Source: Bradyrhizobium nivariense
GTDB lineage: Bacteria > Pseudomonadota > Alphaproteobacteria > Rhizobiales > Xanthobacteraceae
Direction of reading: 5' to 3'
Assembly: GCF_029846715.1 (NCBI RefSeq)
Contig: NZ_JARVWW010000006.1
Location: forward strand, 124,001-188,000
Length of the DNA: 64,000 bases
A program made the position numbers and the translations under genes. Shown in pieces: positions 28,574 through 38,002 of this stretch. The notes beneath the pieces were generated by a model, which saw only the letters and a list, made by a program, of their open reading frames with translations, ran no database searches and was not told the DNA's origin. Position 1 is the stretch's first letter, and each line of letters opens with the position of its first letter.

Positions 28574-30008
28574 GCCGGATACGAAGCAAGGCGCGAAGGA
28601 GGGAACGGCGAAGAAGTCGCGCGGGCGCGGCTTCATCATGATCTTGATCACGCTGGCGATCCTCGGCGGCCTCGGCTATCTCGGCTGGACCGTCTGGCAT
28701 CAGCAGCCGCAGCAGGCGAACGGTCGCAATCAGCGCCCCGATTTGCCGGTGCCGGTGCTGGCGGCAACCCCGCGCGTCCAGGATGTGCCGGTCTATCTCG
28801 ACGGCGTCGGCGCGATCCGCGCGCTCAACACCGTGACCGTGCGCTCGCAGGTCGACGGCAAGCTGATTGCGGTGAATTTCACCGAAGGCCAGGACGTCAA
28901 GAAGGGCGACGTGGTCGGCGAGATCGATCCCGCGCTGTACCAGGCGACGTATGACCAGGCCGTCGCCAAGAAGGCGCAGGACCAGGCCCAGCTCGCCAAC
29001 CAGCGCATCGACCTGACGCGCTACGAGCAGCTCGCGGCGTCCAATGCCGGCTCCAAGCAGCAGGCCGACACCCAGCGCGCCGCGGTCGCGCAGACCGAGG
29101 CGCTGGTGAAGGCCGACCAGGCCGCGATCGACAACGCGGCGGCGACGCTGAGCTACACCAAGATCGTGGCGCCGCTTTCGGGCCGCGCCGGCCTGCGCCA
29201 GGTCGACCAGGGCAACATCATCCACGCCGCCGACACGATCGGTCTCGTGGTGATCACGCAATTGCAGCCGATCGCGGTGTGGTTCAGCCTGCCGCAGCAG
29301 CAGATCATGCGCGTCAATGCGGCTGCCGCCAAGGGTGCTCTTGCGGTCGACGTGTTCGGCAATGACGGCGTCACCGTGATCGATACCGGCAAGCTGACCG
29401 GCATCGACAACCAGGTCGACCAGACCACCGGCACGCTCAAGCTCAAGGCGGAATTCCCCAACGCCAATTACCAGCTCTGGCCGGGCCAGTTCGTCAATGT
29501 CCGCCTCAAGGTCGAGACGCTGATGCAGGCGTTGGTGGTGCCGACATCGGCGGTGCAGCGCGGACCGATCGGCACCTTCAGCTATGTGATCGGCGAGGAC
29601 AATGTCGTCTCGGCCAAGCCGGTGACGGTGACCCAGCAGAACGAGCACGACGCCGTCATCGCCAGCGGCCTGTCGGCGACAGACAAGGTCGTCACCACGG
29701 GCTTTGCCAATCTGTCCGACGGCTCCAAGGTGGTCGTCGGCCGCGACGACCAGACCCCGTCGGCCGATCTCGCGCCACGCAAGCGCTCGCGCGGGCCGGA
29801 CGGTCAGAAGAAGGATGGTGCAAAAGACGGCCAGAAGGACGGACAAGGCAAGGACGGCGAGCACCGCGCGAAGCAAAGCAGCAGCGAAGGCGACCAGAAG
29901 GGCCAGACCGGGCCGGCACCGGGGCCTCCGCCAAGTCCTCCGCCAAGTCCTCCGCCAAGTCCTCCGCCAAGTCCTGGGGCAGCGGGAAGTGGAGCCAAGC
30001 AGCCATGA
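28563..30008 (+). CDS. RND efflux periplasmic adaptor (MdtA-like membrane fusion protein)
   Basis: Membrane fusion protein linking the RND pumps to the outer-membrane channel. One N-terminal transmembrane anchor (about residues 24-42, MILITLAILGGLGYLGWTVW) is followed by lipoyl, alpha-hairpin and beta-barrel domains; VTVRSQVDGKLIAVNFTEGQDVKKGD and YTKIVAPLSGRAGLRQVDQGN are the usual half-lipoyl motifs. The 481 residues exceed the family norm through a low-complexity tail of ~85 residues: a Lys/Asp/Gly/Gln-rich stretch and then four PPSP units encoded by a perfect 12-bp tandem repeat. The start at 28563 is inside the preceding gene, which implies translational coupling. Confidence 0.92.
   Translation: MLFKPDTKQGAKEGTAKKSRGRGFIMILITLAILGGLGYLGWTVWHQQPQQANGRNQRPDLPVPVLAATPRVQDVPVYLDGVGAIRALNTVTVRSQVDGKLIAVNFTEGQDVKKGDVVGEIDPALYQATYDQAVAKKAQDQAQLANQRIDLTRYEQLAASNAGSKQQADTQRAAVAQTEALVKADQAAIDNAAATLSYTKIVAPLSGRAGLRQVDQGNIIHAADTIGLVVITQLQPIAVWFSLPQQQIMRVNAAAAKGALAVDVFGNDGVTVIDTGKLTGIDNQVDQTTGTLKLKAEFPNANYQLWPGQFVNVRLKVETLMQALVVPTSAVQRGPIGTFSYVIGEDNVVSAKPVTVTQQNEHDAVIASGLSATDKVVTTGFANLSDGSKVVVGRDDQTPSADLAPRKRSRGPDGQKKDGAKDGQKDGQGKDGEHRAKQSSSEGDQKGQTGPAPGPPPSPPPSPPPSPPPSPGAAGSGAKQP
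29925..29972 (+). repeat. 12-bp tandem repeat, four units, in the adaptor gene
   Basis: CCTCCGCCAAGT occurs four times in a row without error and encodes PPPS-type units near the adaptor's C-terminus. Because the unit is a multiple of three, copy-number change would lengthen or shorten the tail without a frameshift. Confidence 0.95.
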
Positions 30009-30044
30009 TCCCGACAACAGCCGCCTGAGCGGCAGGCGTATCCC

Positions 30045-33000
30045 ATGGGCGTCTCCGAACCCTTCATCCGACGGCCGATCGCGACCTCGCTGCTCGGCAT
30101 CGCGCTTCTGATCGGCGGACTGCTGGGCTATTTCGCGCTGCCGGTCTCTGCGCTGCCGCAGGTCGATTTCCCGACCGTGCAGGTGACGACGCAGCTTCCG
30201 GGCGCGAGCCCCGACGTGATCGCCTCGCTGATCACCGCGCCGCTGGAGCGGCAGCTCGGCCAGATCCCGTCGCTGTCGGCGATGAACTCGACGAGCTCGT
30301 TCGGCGTCAGCCAGATCTCGCTCCAGTTCGATCTCAACCGCGACATCGACGGCGCGACCCAGGACGTGCAGGCCGCCATCAACGCGGCGGCCGGCGTTTT
30401 GCCAAAAACCCTGCCTTATCCGCCGACCTACGCCAAGGTGAACCCCGCCGACGCGCCGGTGATGACTTTGGCGCTGCGCTCCGACACGATCTCGTTGCGG
30501 GCGATGAGCGACATCGCCGACACGCTTCTGGCGCAGCGGCTGAGCCAGATTTCGGGCGTCGGTCGCGTCTCGGTCCTGGGCGGGTTGAAGCCGGCGGTTC
30601 GTATCCAGGCGGATCTGGCGCGGTTAGCTGCCTATGGCATCGCCATGGAGGACCTGCGCACCGCGATCGCCAATGCCAACGTCTCGGGGCCGAAAGGCTC
30701 GCTCGACGGCGCGCAGCAATCCTACATCATCGCCGCCAACGACCAGATCGCCGCCGCCGACGCCTACAAGCCTGTTATCATCGCCTACCGCAACGGCTCG
30801 CCCGTCACCATCGCCGACGTCGCGCAGATCGTCGATGGCCTCGAGAACGACCGCACCGGCGGCTGGTATCAGGGCTCGCCGGCCGTGATCATCGACATCC
30901 AGCGTCAACCCGGCGCCAACGTGATCGACGTCGTCAGCCAGATCCGCGCGGAAATCCCAAAGGTCCAGCGCGCTATCCCGGCCGGCGTGAACCTCACAAT
31001 CGTCTCCGACCGCACCGTCACCATCCGTGCCTCGGTCCATGACGTGCAGTTCACGCTGATCCTCAGCGTCGTGCTGGTGACGCTGGTCGTGCTGCTGTTC
31101 CTGCGGTCGTTGCGGGCAACCCTGATCGCGGGCGTGGCGCTGCCGCTGTCGCTGATCACCAGCTTCGGCATCATGTATTTCGCCGGCTTCAGCCTCGACA
31201 ATCTGTCGCTGATGGCGCTCACCATCGGCACCGGCTTCGTCGTCGACGACGCCATCGTGATGATCGAGAACATCGTCCGCCACATGGAGAACGGCGACAG
31301 CGCGATGGAGGCTTCGCTGAAGGGCGCCAGCGAAATCGGCTTCACCGTGATCTCGCTGACGGTCTCGCTGATCGCGGTGTTCATCCCGCTGCTGTTCATG
31401 TCGGGCCTCGTCGGCCGCATGTTCCGCGAATTCGCGCTGACGCTGACGATCGCGGTCGTGACCTCGGCCGTGGTCTCGCTGACGCTGACGCCGATGATGT
31501 GCTCGCGCCTGCTGCGCCATGCGCATGAGGAACTGGCGGTACCGGGACTGGCTGCGATCAGCCGCTTCATCGACCGAACCGTCGAGGCCTATCATCGGAC
31601 GCTTCTGTGGGTGCTGGAACGCCAGCGCGCCACGCTGGTCGTGACCTTCGCCACACTGGTTGCGACCCTCGTGCTTTACGTTGTTGCCCCCAAGGGCTTC
31701 CTGCCGCTGCAGGACACCGCCTCGATCACGGCGGTGACGGAAGCCGGGCCCGACGTGTCGTTCGCGGAGATGCAGAAGCGGCAGGGCGAGGCCGCCGACG
31801 CCATCAAGGTTGACCCTGACGTGACCGCCGTGGTCTCGGTCATCGGCGCCGGCTCGGTCAACCCCACCACCAATGTCGGGCGTCTTGTCATGACGCTGAA
31901 ACCTCGTGGCGAGCGGCGCGACGATGTTAGCGTGGTTATCACCCGACTGAAGGAGAGGGTGTCGGGCATCCCCGGCATGACCGTCTATTTCCAGCCGGTC
32001 CAGGACGTACAGATCTCGACCCAGTCGAGCCGCTCGCAATACCAGTACACGCTGACCGGCACCGACGCTGCGCTGGTGTCGGAATGGGCGCGCAAGCTGG
32101 TCGCCGAGATGCGGCGCGATCCGCTGTTCCGCGACGTCTCCTCGGAGGCGCAAGAAGGCGGATTGCGGGCGCAGCTCACGGTCGACCGCACCCGCGCCGG
32201 GCAGCTCGGCGTCAGCCTGCAGGGCATCACCGACACGCTCAACGACGCCTTCGCGCAGCGCCAGATCTCGACCATCTACGGCCAGGCCAACCAGTACCGC
32301 GTGGTGCTGGAGGCGCTGCCGATGTACCAGCGCGATCCCGCGATCCTGTCGAAGCTTTACCTGCCGGGCGGGGCGAGCGCGACGGTCGGCGCGCCTAACG
32401 CGCAAGTGCCGCTGTCGGCCGTGGCGGCATTGACACGGACCACCGCACCGCTTGCGATCTCGCACCAGGCGCAATTCCCGGCGGTCTCGCTCAGCTTCAA
32501 CCTCGCGCCGGGCGCGGCGCTCGGCGATGCCGTCGAGGCCGTGAAGACGATCGAGACCCGGATCGAGATGCCCAACAGCATCGTCGGCGTCTATGCCGGC
32601 GACGCCGCCGAATTCGCCAAGGCACTCGCGGGACAACCCTGGCTGCTGCTGGCCGCGGTGATCACGATCTACATCGTGCTCGGCGTGCTCTATGAGAGCT
32701 ACATCCACCCGATCACGATCCTCTCGACACTGCCCTCGGCCGGCGTCGGCGCGATCCTGGCGCTGATGCTGTGCGGGCAGGACCTCTCGGTCATCGGCCT
32801 GATCGGCATCATCCTGCTGATGGGCATCGTCAAGAAGAACGCAATCATGATGATCGACTTCGCGCTCGAGGCCGAGCGCCGGCAGGGGATGTCGCCGAAT
32901 GAGGCAATCGTGCAGGCCTGTCTCCTGCGCTTCCGCCCCATCATGATGACGACGCTGGCCGCGCTGTTCGGCGCGCTGCCGCTGGCGATCGAGAGCGGCA

Positions 33001-33194
33001 CCGGCGCCGAGCTGCGCTTCCCGCTCGGCATCTCCATCATCGGCGGATTGCTGCTGAGCCAGCTCCTGACGCTCTACACCACGCCCGTGATCTACCTGGC
33101 GCTCGACCGCATCAACCGCCGCCTCGAGCAGGCGCTGCCGCCGGCGGAGTCCGGCGGGCCGCCTGTCGCGGGCGCGACCGAGGGGATGCAGTGA
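30045..33194 (+). CDS. RND multidrug efflux permease, first (MdtB/MdtC-like)
   Basis: Proton-driven inner-membrane pump of the HAE1 RND family, 1049 residues, twelve predicted helices and two large periplasmic loops. Markers: SEPFIRRPIATSLLGIALLIGG at the start, TM4 GTGFVVDDAIVMIENI with the two proton-relay aspartates, and GIVKKNAIMMIDFALE in TM10-11. It follows the adaptor by 36 nt and is followed without gap by a second RND gene, the arrangement of MdtBC-type heterotrimeric pumps. Substrates are not predictable. Confidence 0.94.
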   Translation: MGVSEPFIRRPIATSLLGIALLIGGLLGYFALPVSALPQVDFPTVQVTTQLPGASPDVIASLITAPLERQLGQIPSLSAMNSTSSFGVSQISLQFDLNRDIDGATQDVQAAINAAAGVLPKTLPYPPTYAKVNPADAPVMTLALRSDTISLRAMSDIADTLLAQRLSQISGVGRVSVLGGLKPAVRIQADLARLAAYGIAMEDLRTAIANANVSGPKGSLDGAQQSYIIAANDQIAAADAYKPVIIAYRNGSPVTIADVAQIVDGLENDRTGGWYQGSPAVIIDIQRQPGANVIDVVSQIRAEIPKVQRAIPAGVNLTIVSDRTVTIRASVHDVQFTLILSVVLVTLVVLLFLRSLRATLIAGVALPLSLITSFGIMYFAGFSLDNLSLMALTIGTGFVVDDAIVMIENIVRHMENGDSAMEASLKGASEIGFTVISLTVSLIAVFIPLLFMSGLVGRMFREFALTLTIAVVTSAVVSLTLTPMMCSRLLRHAHEELAVPGLAAISRFIDRTVEAYHRTLLWVLERQRATLVVTFATLVATLVLYVVAPKGFLPLQDTASITAVTEAGPDVSFAEMQKRQGEAADAIKVDPDVTAVVSVIGAGSVNPTTNVGRLVMTLKPRGERRDDVSVVITRLKERVSGIPGMTVYFQPVQDVQISTQSSRSQYQYTLTGTDAALVSEWARKLVAEMRRDPLFRDVSSEAQEGGLRAQLTVDRTRAGQLGVSLQGITDTLNDAFAQRQISTIYGQANQYRVVLEALPMYQRDPAILSKLYLPGGASATVGAPNAQVPLSAVAALTRTTAPLAISHQAQFPAVSLSFNLAPGAALGDAVEAVKTIETRIEMPNSIVGVYAGDAAEFAKALAGQPWLLLAAVITIYIVLGVLYESYIHPITILSTLPSAGVGAILALMLCGQDLSVIGLIGIILLMGIVKKNAIMMIDFALEAERRQGMSPNEAIVQACLLRFRPIMMTTLAALFGALPLAIESGTGAELRFPLGISIIGGLLLSQLLTLYTTPVIYLALDRINRRLEQALPPAESGGPPVAGATEGMQ

Positions 33195-36100
33195 TGGCAT
33201 CGATCTCGGAGCCCTTCATCCGCCGCCCGGTCGCGACCACGCTGCTGTCGATCGGGTTGTTCCTGCTGGGTGTCGTCGCCTACGAGTTCCTTCCCGTCGC
33301 CTCGGTCCCGAACGTCGACTTCCCCGCCATCTTCGTCTCGGCCAGCCGTCCGGGCGCCGACCCCTCCGTGATGGCCGCGACGGTTGCCTCGCCGCTGGAG
33401 CGGCGGCTCGGCGAGATCGCGGGCATCAACCAGATCACCTCGACGTCGTCGCTCGGCACGACCAACATCCAGCTCCAGTTCGACATCGGCCGCAACATCG
33501 ACAAGGCCGCCCGCGACGTGCAGGCGGCGATCAACGCGTCGCTGGTCGATCTGCCCAGCGATTTGCCGACGCTGCCGCGCTTCCGCAAGGCCAACACGGC
33601 CGGCGCCCCCGTGTTCGTGCTGGCCCTGACCTCGAAGACGCTGTCGGCGAGCGCGATCTACGACGTCGCCGACACGGTTTTGGCGCAGCGCATCTCGCAG
33701 GTGCCGGGCGTCGGCGACGTCACGGTTTCCGGCGCCGATCAGCCGGCGGTGCGGGTGCAGCTCAACCCCGTCGCGCTGTCGAACGCGGGCATCGCCACCG
33801 ACGACGTGCGGACCGCGATCATCAACGCCAACCCGCTCGGTCCGGTCGGCATCTTCAACGGCGAGCGCCAGAGCGAGACGCTGTCGCTCAACAAGCAGAT
33901 GCGGACGGCGAAAGAATTCCGCGACATCGTCATCAAAAGCTCGAACGGCAATTTCGTCCGGCTCTCCGACGTCGCCGACATCGAGGACTCCGTCCGTAAC
34001 GCCCGCTCCATCGCCTGGTTCAACAAGCAGCCGGCGGTGCTGATCCAGATCACCAAGCAGGGCGATGCCAACGTCATCGACACCGTCGACCGGGTGAAGG
34101 CGCTGATCCCCGAGCTGAAGCAATGGATTCCGGCCGGCGTCGATATTTCCACTTTGGTCGACCGCACCAGCACGATCCGCGCCAGCGTGCTCGACATGCA
34201 GTGGACCTTGCTCGCGACAGCCATTCTGGTGATGGTCGTCGTGTTCGTGTTCCTGCGACGGCTCACGCCGACGATCGCGGCCGGCATCTCCGTGCCGCTG
34301 GCGCTGGCCGGAACCTGCGCCGGCATGTGGGTCGCTAGCTTCTCGATCGACAATCTGTCGCTGATGGCGCTGGCGATCTCCGTCGGCTTCGTGGTCGACG
34401 ATGCCATCGTCATGATCGAGAACATGTACCGCAATCTCGAGCAAGGCATGCGGCCGCTCCAGGCGGCATTGGACGGGGCCCGGCAGATCGGCTTCACCGT
34501 GGTGTCGATCAGCCTGTCGCTGATCGCGGCCTTCACGCCGCTGATCTTCATGGACGGCATCGTCGGCCGGCTGCTGCGTGAGTTCTCGCTGACACTGACC
34601 TTCGCGATCCTGGTCTCGACGCTGGTGTCGCTCACGGTGACGCCGATGATCTGCGCGCATTACATCCGGCAGACCACGTCCGGGACGGCGACCCTGTTCG
34701 ACCGGATCATCGAAGGCTCGCTGTCGCGCATCGTCGCTTTCTACACCCGCACCTTGCGTACCGTGCTGGAATATCCGCTGCTGACCCTGCTGGTGTTCTT
34801 CGCCACCATTGCGCTTACGGTGACGCTCTACATCAAGATCCCCAAGGGTTATTTCCCGACCGACGATTCCGGCTTCGTCATCGGCGCGACCCGCGCCTCG
34901 GCCGACATCTCGTTCCAGTCGATGCTGAGCCTGCAGCAGCGGCTCGCCGATATCGTGATGCAGGATCCGGCCGTGGCCGGCATCGGCTCGACGGTCGGCA
35001 GCGGGGGCGGCGGGCCGGGCGCTGCGACCTCGAACCGCGGCACCATGTTCATCAGCCTGAAGCCACCGGAGGAGCGCGATCACGTCTCGACGCAGGTCGT
35101 GATCGACCGTCTCAGGCGCGCCCTGTTTCCCGTGCCTGGCATCCGTCTCTTCATGTTCGCCGCCCAGGACGTGCGCGCCGGCGGACGGCAAAGCGATTCC
35201 GACTATCAGTACACGCTGACCAGCACCGACCTCGGCCTATTGCAGAAGTGGGCGCCGATCGTGGCCAAGCGCATGGAGAGCGTCGAGGGCATCACCGACA
35301 TCTCCAGCGACCGCGATCCCGGCGGCCTTCAACTGACCTTGTCCATCGACCGCCAGAAGGCCTCGGCGCTCGGCGTCCGGGTCCAAGATATCGACAACGC
35401 GTTGAACAACGCGTTCTCGCAGCGGCAGATCGGGATCATCTACACCCAGCGCAACCAGTACATGACCGTGCTGGAGATCGACCCGAAATTCCAGGTCGAC
35501 CCGTCCAATCTCGATCGCATCTATGTCGCCGGCGCGGGCGACGCGCAGGTGCCGCTTTCCGCCGTGGTGCATGCGACGCGCGGGCTCGCCGCGCTCGCGG
35601 TCTATCATTCGCAGTCGTTCCCATCGACCACGGTGTCGTTCAACCTGTTGCCGGACGCACCGCTCCAGGCCGCAACGCAGAGCATCCAGCGCGCGGTCGA
35701 GGAGCTGCACATGCCGGAAGGCATCCGCGGCAGTTTTGACGGCAATGCCGGCGATTTCGCCAAGACCAGCGGCCGCCAGCCGCTCCTGATCCTCGGCGCG
35801 CTGGTGGCGATGTATATCGTGCTCGGCGTGCTCTATGAGAGCCTCGCCCATCCGCTGACGATTATCTCGACGCTGCCCTCGGCGGGCCTCGGCGCTCTTC
35901 TTGCGCTTCAGATCACGAATACGCCGCTGACGGTGATCGCCTTCGTCGGCATCATCCTGTTGATCGGCATCGTCAAGAAGAACGGCATCATGATGGTGGA
36001 TTTCGCGCTCGATGCCGAGCGCCAGCGCGGCCTGTCTTCGGCGGAGGCGATCTTCGAGGCCTGCCAGGCGCGCTTCCGCCCGATCCTGATGACGACCATG

Positions 36101-36301
36101 GCGGCATTGTTCGCCGGCATTCCGCTGGTGGTCGCGACCGGGCCCGGCACGGAGCTCCGCCGCCCGCTCGGCATCACCATCATCGGCGGGCTGTTCGTCT
36201 CGCAGATCCTGACGCTCTACACCACGCCGGTGATCTACCTGCTGATCGACCGGCTGCGCCGGCGCTCCGAGCCGCGCCCGCTGGCCGCGCCGGCTGAATA
36301 G
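33194..36301 (+). CDS. RND multidrug efflux permease, second (MdtC/MdtB-like)
   Basis: Second RND pump (1035 residues) with the same fold: SEPFIRRPVATTLLSIGLF, SVGFVVDDAIVMIENMYRN and GIVKKNGIMMVDFALDAE. The ATG at 33194 overlaps the stop of the first pump (TGATG); a GTG 3 nt earlier is possible. In the MdtBC system of enterobacteria the two subunits form a 2:1 heterotrimer and only one needs proton coupling; both here keep the aspartate pair in TM4. Last gene of the operon. Confidence 0.94.
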   Translation: MASISEPFIRRPVATTLLSIGLFLLGVVAYEFLPVASVPNVDFPAIFVSASRPGADPSVMAATVASPLERRLGEIAGINQITSTSSLGTTNIQLQFDIGRNIDKAARDVQAAINASLVDLPSDLPTLPRFRKANTAGAPVFVLALTSKTLSASAIYDVADTVLAQRISQVPGVGDVTVSGADQPAVRVQLNPVALSNAGIATDDVRTAIINANPLGPVGIFNGERQSETLSLNKQMRTAKEFRDIVIKSSNGNFVRLSDVADIEDSVRNARSIAWFNKQPAVLIQITKQGDANVIDTVDRVKALIPELKQWIPAGVDISTLVDRTSTIRASVLDMQWTLLATAILVMVVVFVFLRRLTPTIAAGISVPLALAGTCAGMWVASFSIDNLSLMALAISVGFVVDDAIVMIENMYRNLEQGMRPLQAALDGARQIGFTVVSISLSLIAAFTPLIFMDGIVGRLLREFSLTLTFAILVSTLVSLTVTPMICAHYIRQTTSGTATLFDRIIEGSLSRIVAFYTRTLRTVLEYPLLTLLVFFATIALTVTLYIKIPKGYFPTDDSGFVIGATRASADISFQSMLSLQQRLADIVMQDPAVAGIGSTVGSGGGGPGAATSNRGTMFISLKPPEERDHVSTQVVIDRLRRALFPVPGIRLFMFAAQDVRAGGRQSDSDYQYTLTSTDLGLLQKWAPIVAKRMESVEGITDISSDRDPGGLQLTLSIDRQKASALGVRVQDIDNALNNAFSQRQIGIIYTQRNQYMTVLEIDPKFQVDPSNLDRIYVAGAGDAQVPLSAVVHATRGLAALAVYHSQSFPSTTVSFNLLPDAPLQAATQSIQRAVEELHMPEGIRGSFDGNAGDFAKTSGRQPLLILGALVAMYIVLGVLYESLAHPLTIISTLPSAGLGALLALQITNTPLTVIAFVGIILLIGIVKKNGIMMVDFALDAERQRGLSSAEAIFEACQARFRPILMTTMAALFAGIPLVVATGPGTELRRPLGITIIGGLFVSQILTLYTTPVIYLLIDRLRRRSEPRPLAAPAE

Positions 36302-36342
36302 GCGGGTTGTTGAACCGCCGTGCAAAGCGTATAGCGGCAACC

Positions 36343-37080
36343 ATGTCGAACCCCACCGCCGCTGCGCCGGCCGATCCGATCCCCGAATGCCCGCACTGCC
36401 AGAAGCCGATGCCGCTGTGCATCTGCGACAGCGTCACGCCGATCGAAAAGAGCCGGCTTGGGCTCCTGATCCTGCAGCATCCGCAGGAGCAGGACAGGGC
36501 GCTCGGCACCGCACGGTTGCTTGCGAAGCATTTCGCCGGAGCCACGGTGCGGGTCGGCCTGTCCTGGCCGAGCCTGTCCAAGGCGCTGGGGCAGCCGATC
36601 GAGAACGCCTCTTACTGGGCCGTGCTCTATCTTGGATCGGCACGCGCCGCCGATCTCGACGCCGAGGGCGAGATATTGGCGCTGAACCGCAAGGGCGAGA
36701 TCGCCGAGAATCAGCGTGCGATCCTGGGCAAGCTCGAAGGCGTGGTGCTGCTCGACGGCACCTGGAGCCAGGCCAAGGCACTGTGGTGGCGCAACCCCTG
36801 GATGCTGAAATGCCAGCGCGTCATCCTGAACCCGGCCGCCCCCTCGCGCTACGGGCGCCTGCGCAAGGAGCCGCGGAAAGACGGGCTCTCGACCATCGAG
36901 GCCGCAGCGGCGATCTTGGCCAGTCTTGAGAAGCGTCCCGACATCGCCGAGACGCTGAATGCGAGCTTTGAGCGGATGCTGGCGCGCTATCGCGAAGTGC
37001 AGGCGGAGATGCCGGAATTGGCGCCAAAACCGGTGGTCAAGGACCGTCGGCGCGGTGTCCGGCGCGGCAAGCGAGCCTGA
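36343..37080 (+). CDS. DTW-domain tRNA-uridine aminocarboxypropyltransferase
   Basis: Predicted cytoplasmic enzyme that adds the 3-amino-3-carboxypropyl group from SAM to a tRNA uridine (acp3U), as TapT/YfiP does. 245 residues. The N-terminus carries the cysteine cluster CPHCQKPMPLCIC, then HPQEQDRALGTARL; the name-giving motif appears as LLDGTWSQAKAL and is followed by LNPAAPSRYGRLRKEP. The C-terminus is basic. The ATG at 36343 starts the conserved region; the frame is open slightly further upstream. Likely monocistronic. Confidence 0.87.
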   Translation: MSNPTAAAPADPIPECPHCQKPMPLCICDSVTPIEKSRLGLLILQHPQEQDRALGTARLLAKHFAGATVRVGLSWPSLSKALGQPIENASYWAVLYLGSARAADLDAEGEILALNRKGEIAENQRAILGKLEGVVLLDGTWSQAKALWWRNPWMLKCQRVILNPAAPSRYGRLRKEPRKDGLSTIEAAAAILASLEKRPDIAETLNASFERMLARYREVQAEMPELAPKPVVKDRRRGVRRGKRA

Positions 37081-37209
37081 CTTCGGCCCAGATCATCCGT
37101 ACGGTTGATTGCCCCGCGCGGAGCGGGCGGATAGAGACGATCGGCCAACAGGCCGCGATCTGCTATCCTGTCGCGCCATCGGAACGCCGGAATCGGAAGG
37201 GGCCGTCGA

Positions 37210-37995
37210 ATTCAGCTTGCAGCGAAGGAGGTCCTTGCCCAGGCGGCGCGGTTCGATCGTTGGGGCACGCTCGCCCTGATGGACATTTCGCTGCGCTACC
37301 GGCGTACCGTGATCGGCCCGCTCTGGATCACGCTGACACTCGCGGCGACGATTGCGAGCGTCGGCACGGTTTATGCGGCACTGTTCAAGCAGGACATCAC
37401 GAGCTTTCTGCCGTCCTTCGCCGTCGGCCTGATCGTCTGGACCCTGATCGCGACGACGCTTCAGGAAGGTTCCAACATCTTCGTGGCGTCAGGCCATTTG
37501 ATCAAGGCGGTGCCGGCGCCGCTGATCGTGCATGTGCTCCAGATGATCGCGCGCAACGTCCTCATCTTCGCGCACCATCTGGTGATCGTGGTCCTGCTCT
37601 ATCTCGTGATGCCGTGGCCGCTGTATGGGAGCATGCTGCTCGCGGTGCCCGGCTTTGCGATCCTGCTTATCGTGCTGCTCGGCGGCTCGGTTACGCTCGG
37701 CATGCTCTGCGCGCGGTTTCGTGACATCGGCTCGGCGATCGTCAGCGGCCTGCAATTCGTCTTCTTCCTGACGCCGATCATCTGGACCGAGGACACCGTG
37801 CGCGGCACCGCGTTCCAATGGTTGATCCGCGCCAACCCGTTCGCGACGCTGCTCGATCTCGTGCGCAGGCCGCTGCTGTCGCAGCCGACCGATCCGGAGC
37901 AATGGCTGCTCGGACTGGTCTATGCGACCGTCGTGGCCGTCATCGCCCTCGGTTGCTACGCAAAATATCGCCACCGCCTGGCGTATTGGCTGTGA
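37210..37995 (+). CDS. Polysaccharide-type ABC exporter permease with non-standard start
   Basis: ABC-2 membrane subunit of the KpsM/Wzm type, about six helices, next to its ATPase. The only standard start in frame is ATG 37279 (238 residues), but the frame upstream already encodes a family-like N-terminus: IQLAAKEVLAQAARFDRW, then GTLALMDISLRYRRT. Between the in-frame TAG at 37132 and ATG 37279 there is no ATG, GTG or TTG. An ATT at 37210, 7 nt after GGAAGGGG, gives 261 residues and I take it as the likeliest start; CTG 37168 is another option. It exports a lipid-linked glycan or polyol phosphate across the inner membrane; no biosynthetic genes lie beside it. Confidence 0.8.
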   Translation: MQLAAKEVLAQAARFDRWGTLALMDISLRYRRTVIGPLWITLTLAATIASVGTVYAALFKQDITSFLPSFAVGLIVWTLIATTLQEGSNIFVASGHLIKAVPAPLIVHVLQMIARNVLIFAHHLVIVVLLYLVMPWPLYGSMLLAVPGFAILLIVLLGGSVTLGMLCARFRDIGSAIVSGLQFVFFLTPIIWTEDTVRGTAFQWLIRANPFATLLDLVRRPLLSQPTDPEQWLLGLVYATVVAVIALGCYAKYRHRLAYWL

Positions 37996-38002
37996 AGCGC
38001 GC

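Noticed and set aside
29925..29972. Short regular repeats as a CRISPR array
   Set aside because: Units are contiguous 12-mers inside a coding sequence without spacers.
30624..33200. 858-codon minus-strand frame opposite the first RND pump; similar long ones at 3533-5797 and 33092-35191
   Set aside because: Antisense shadows with His/Asp/Arg-rich low-information translations; the plus-strand genes are certain.
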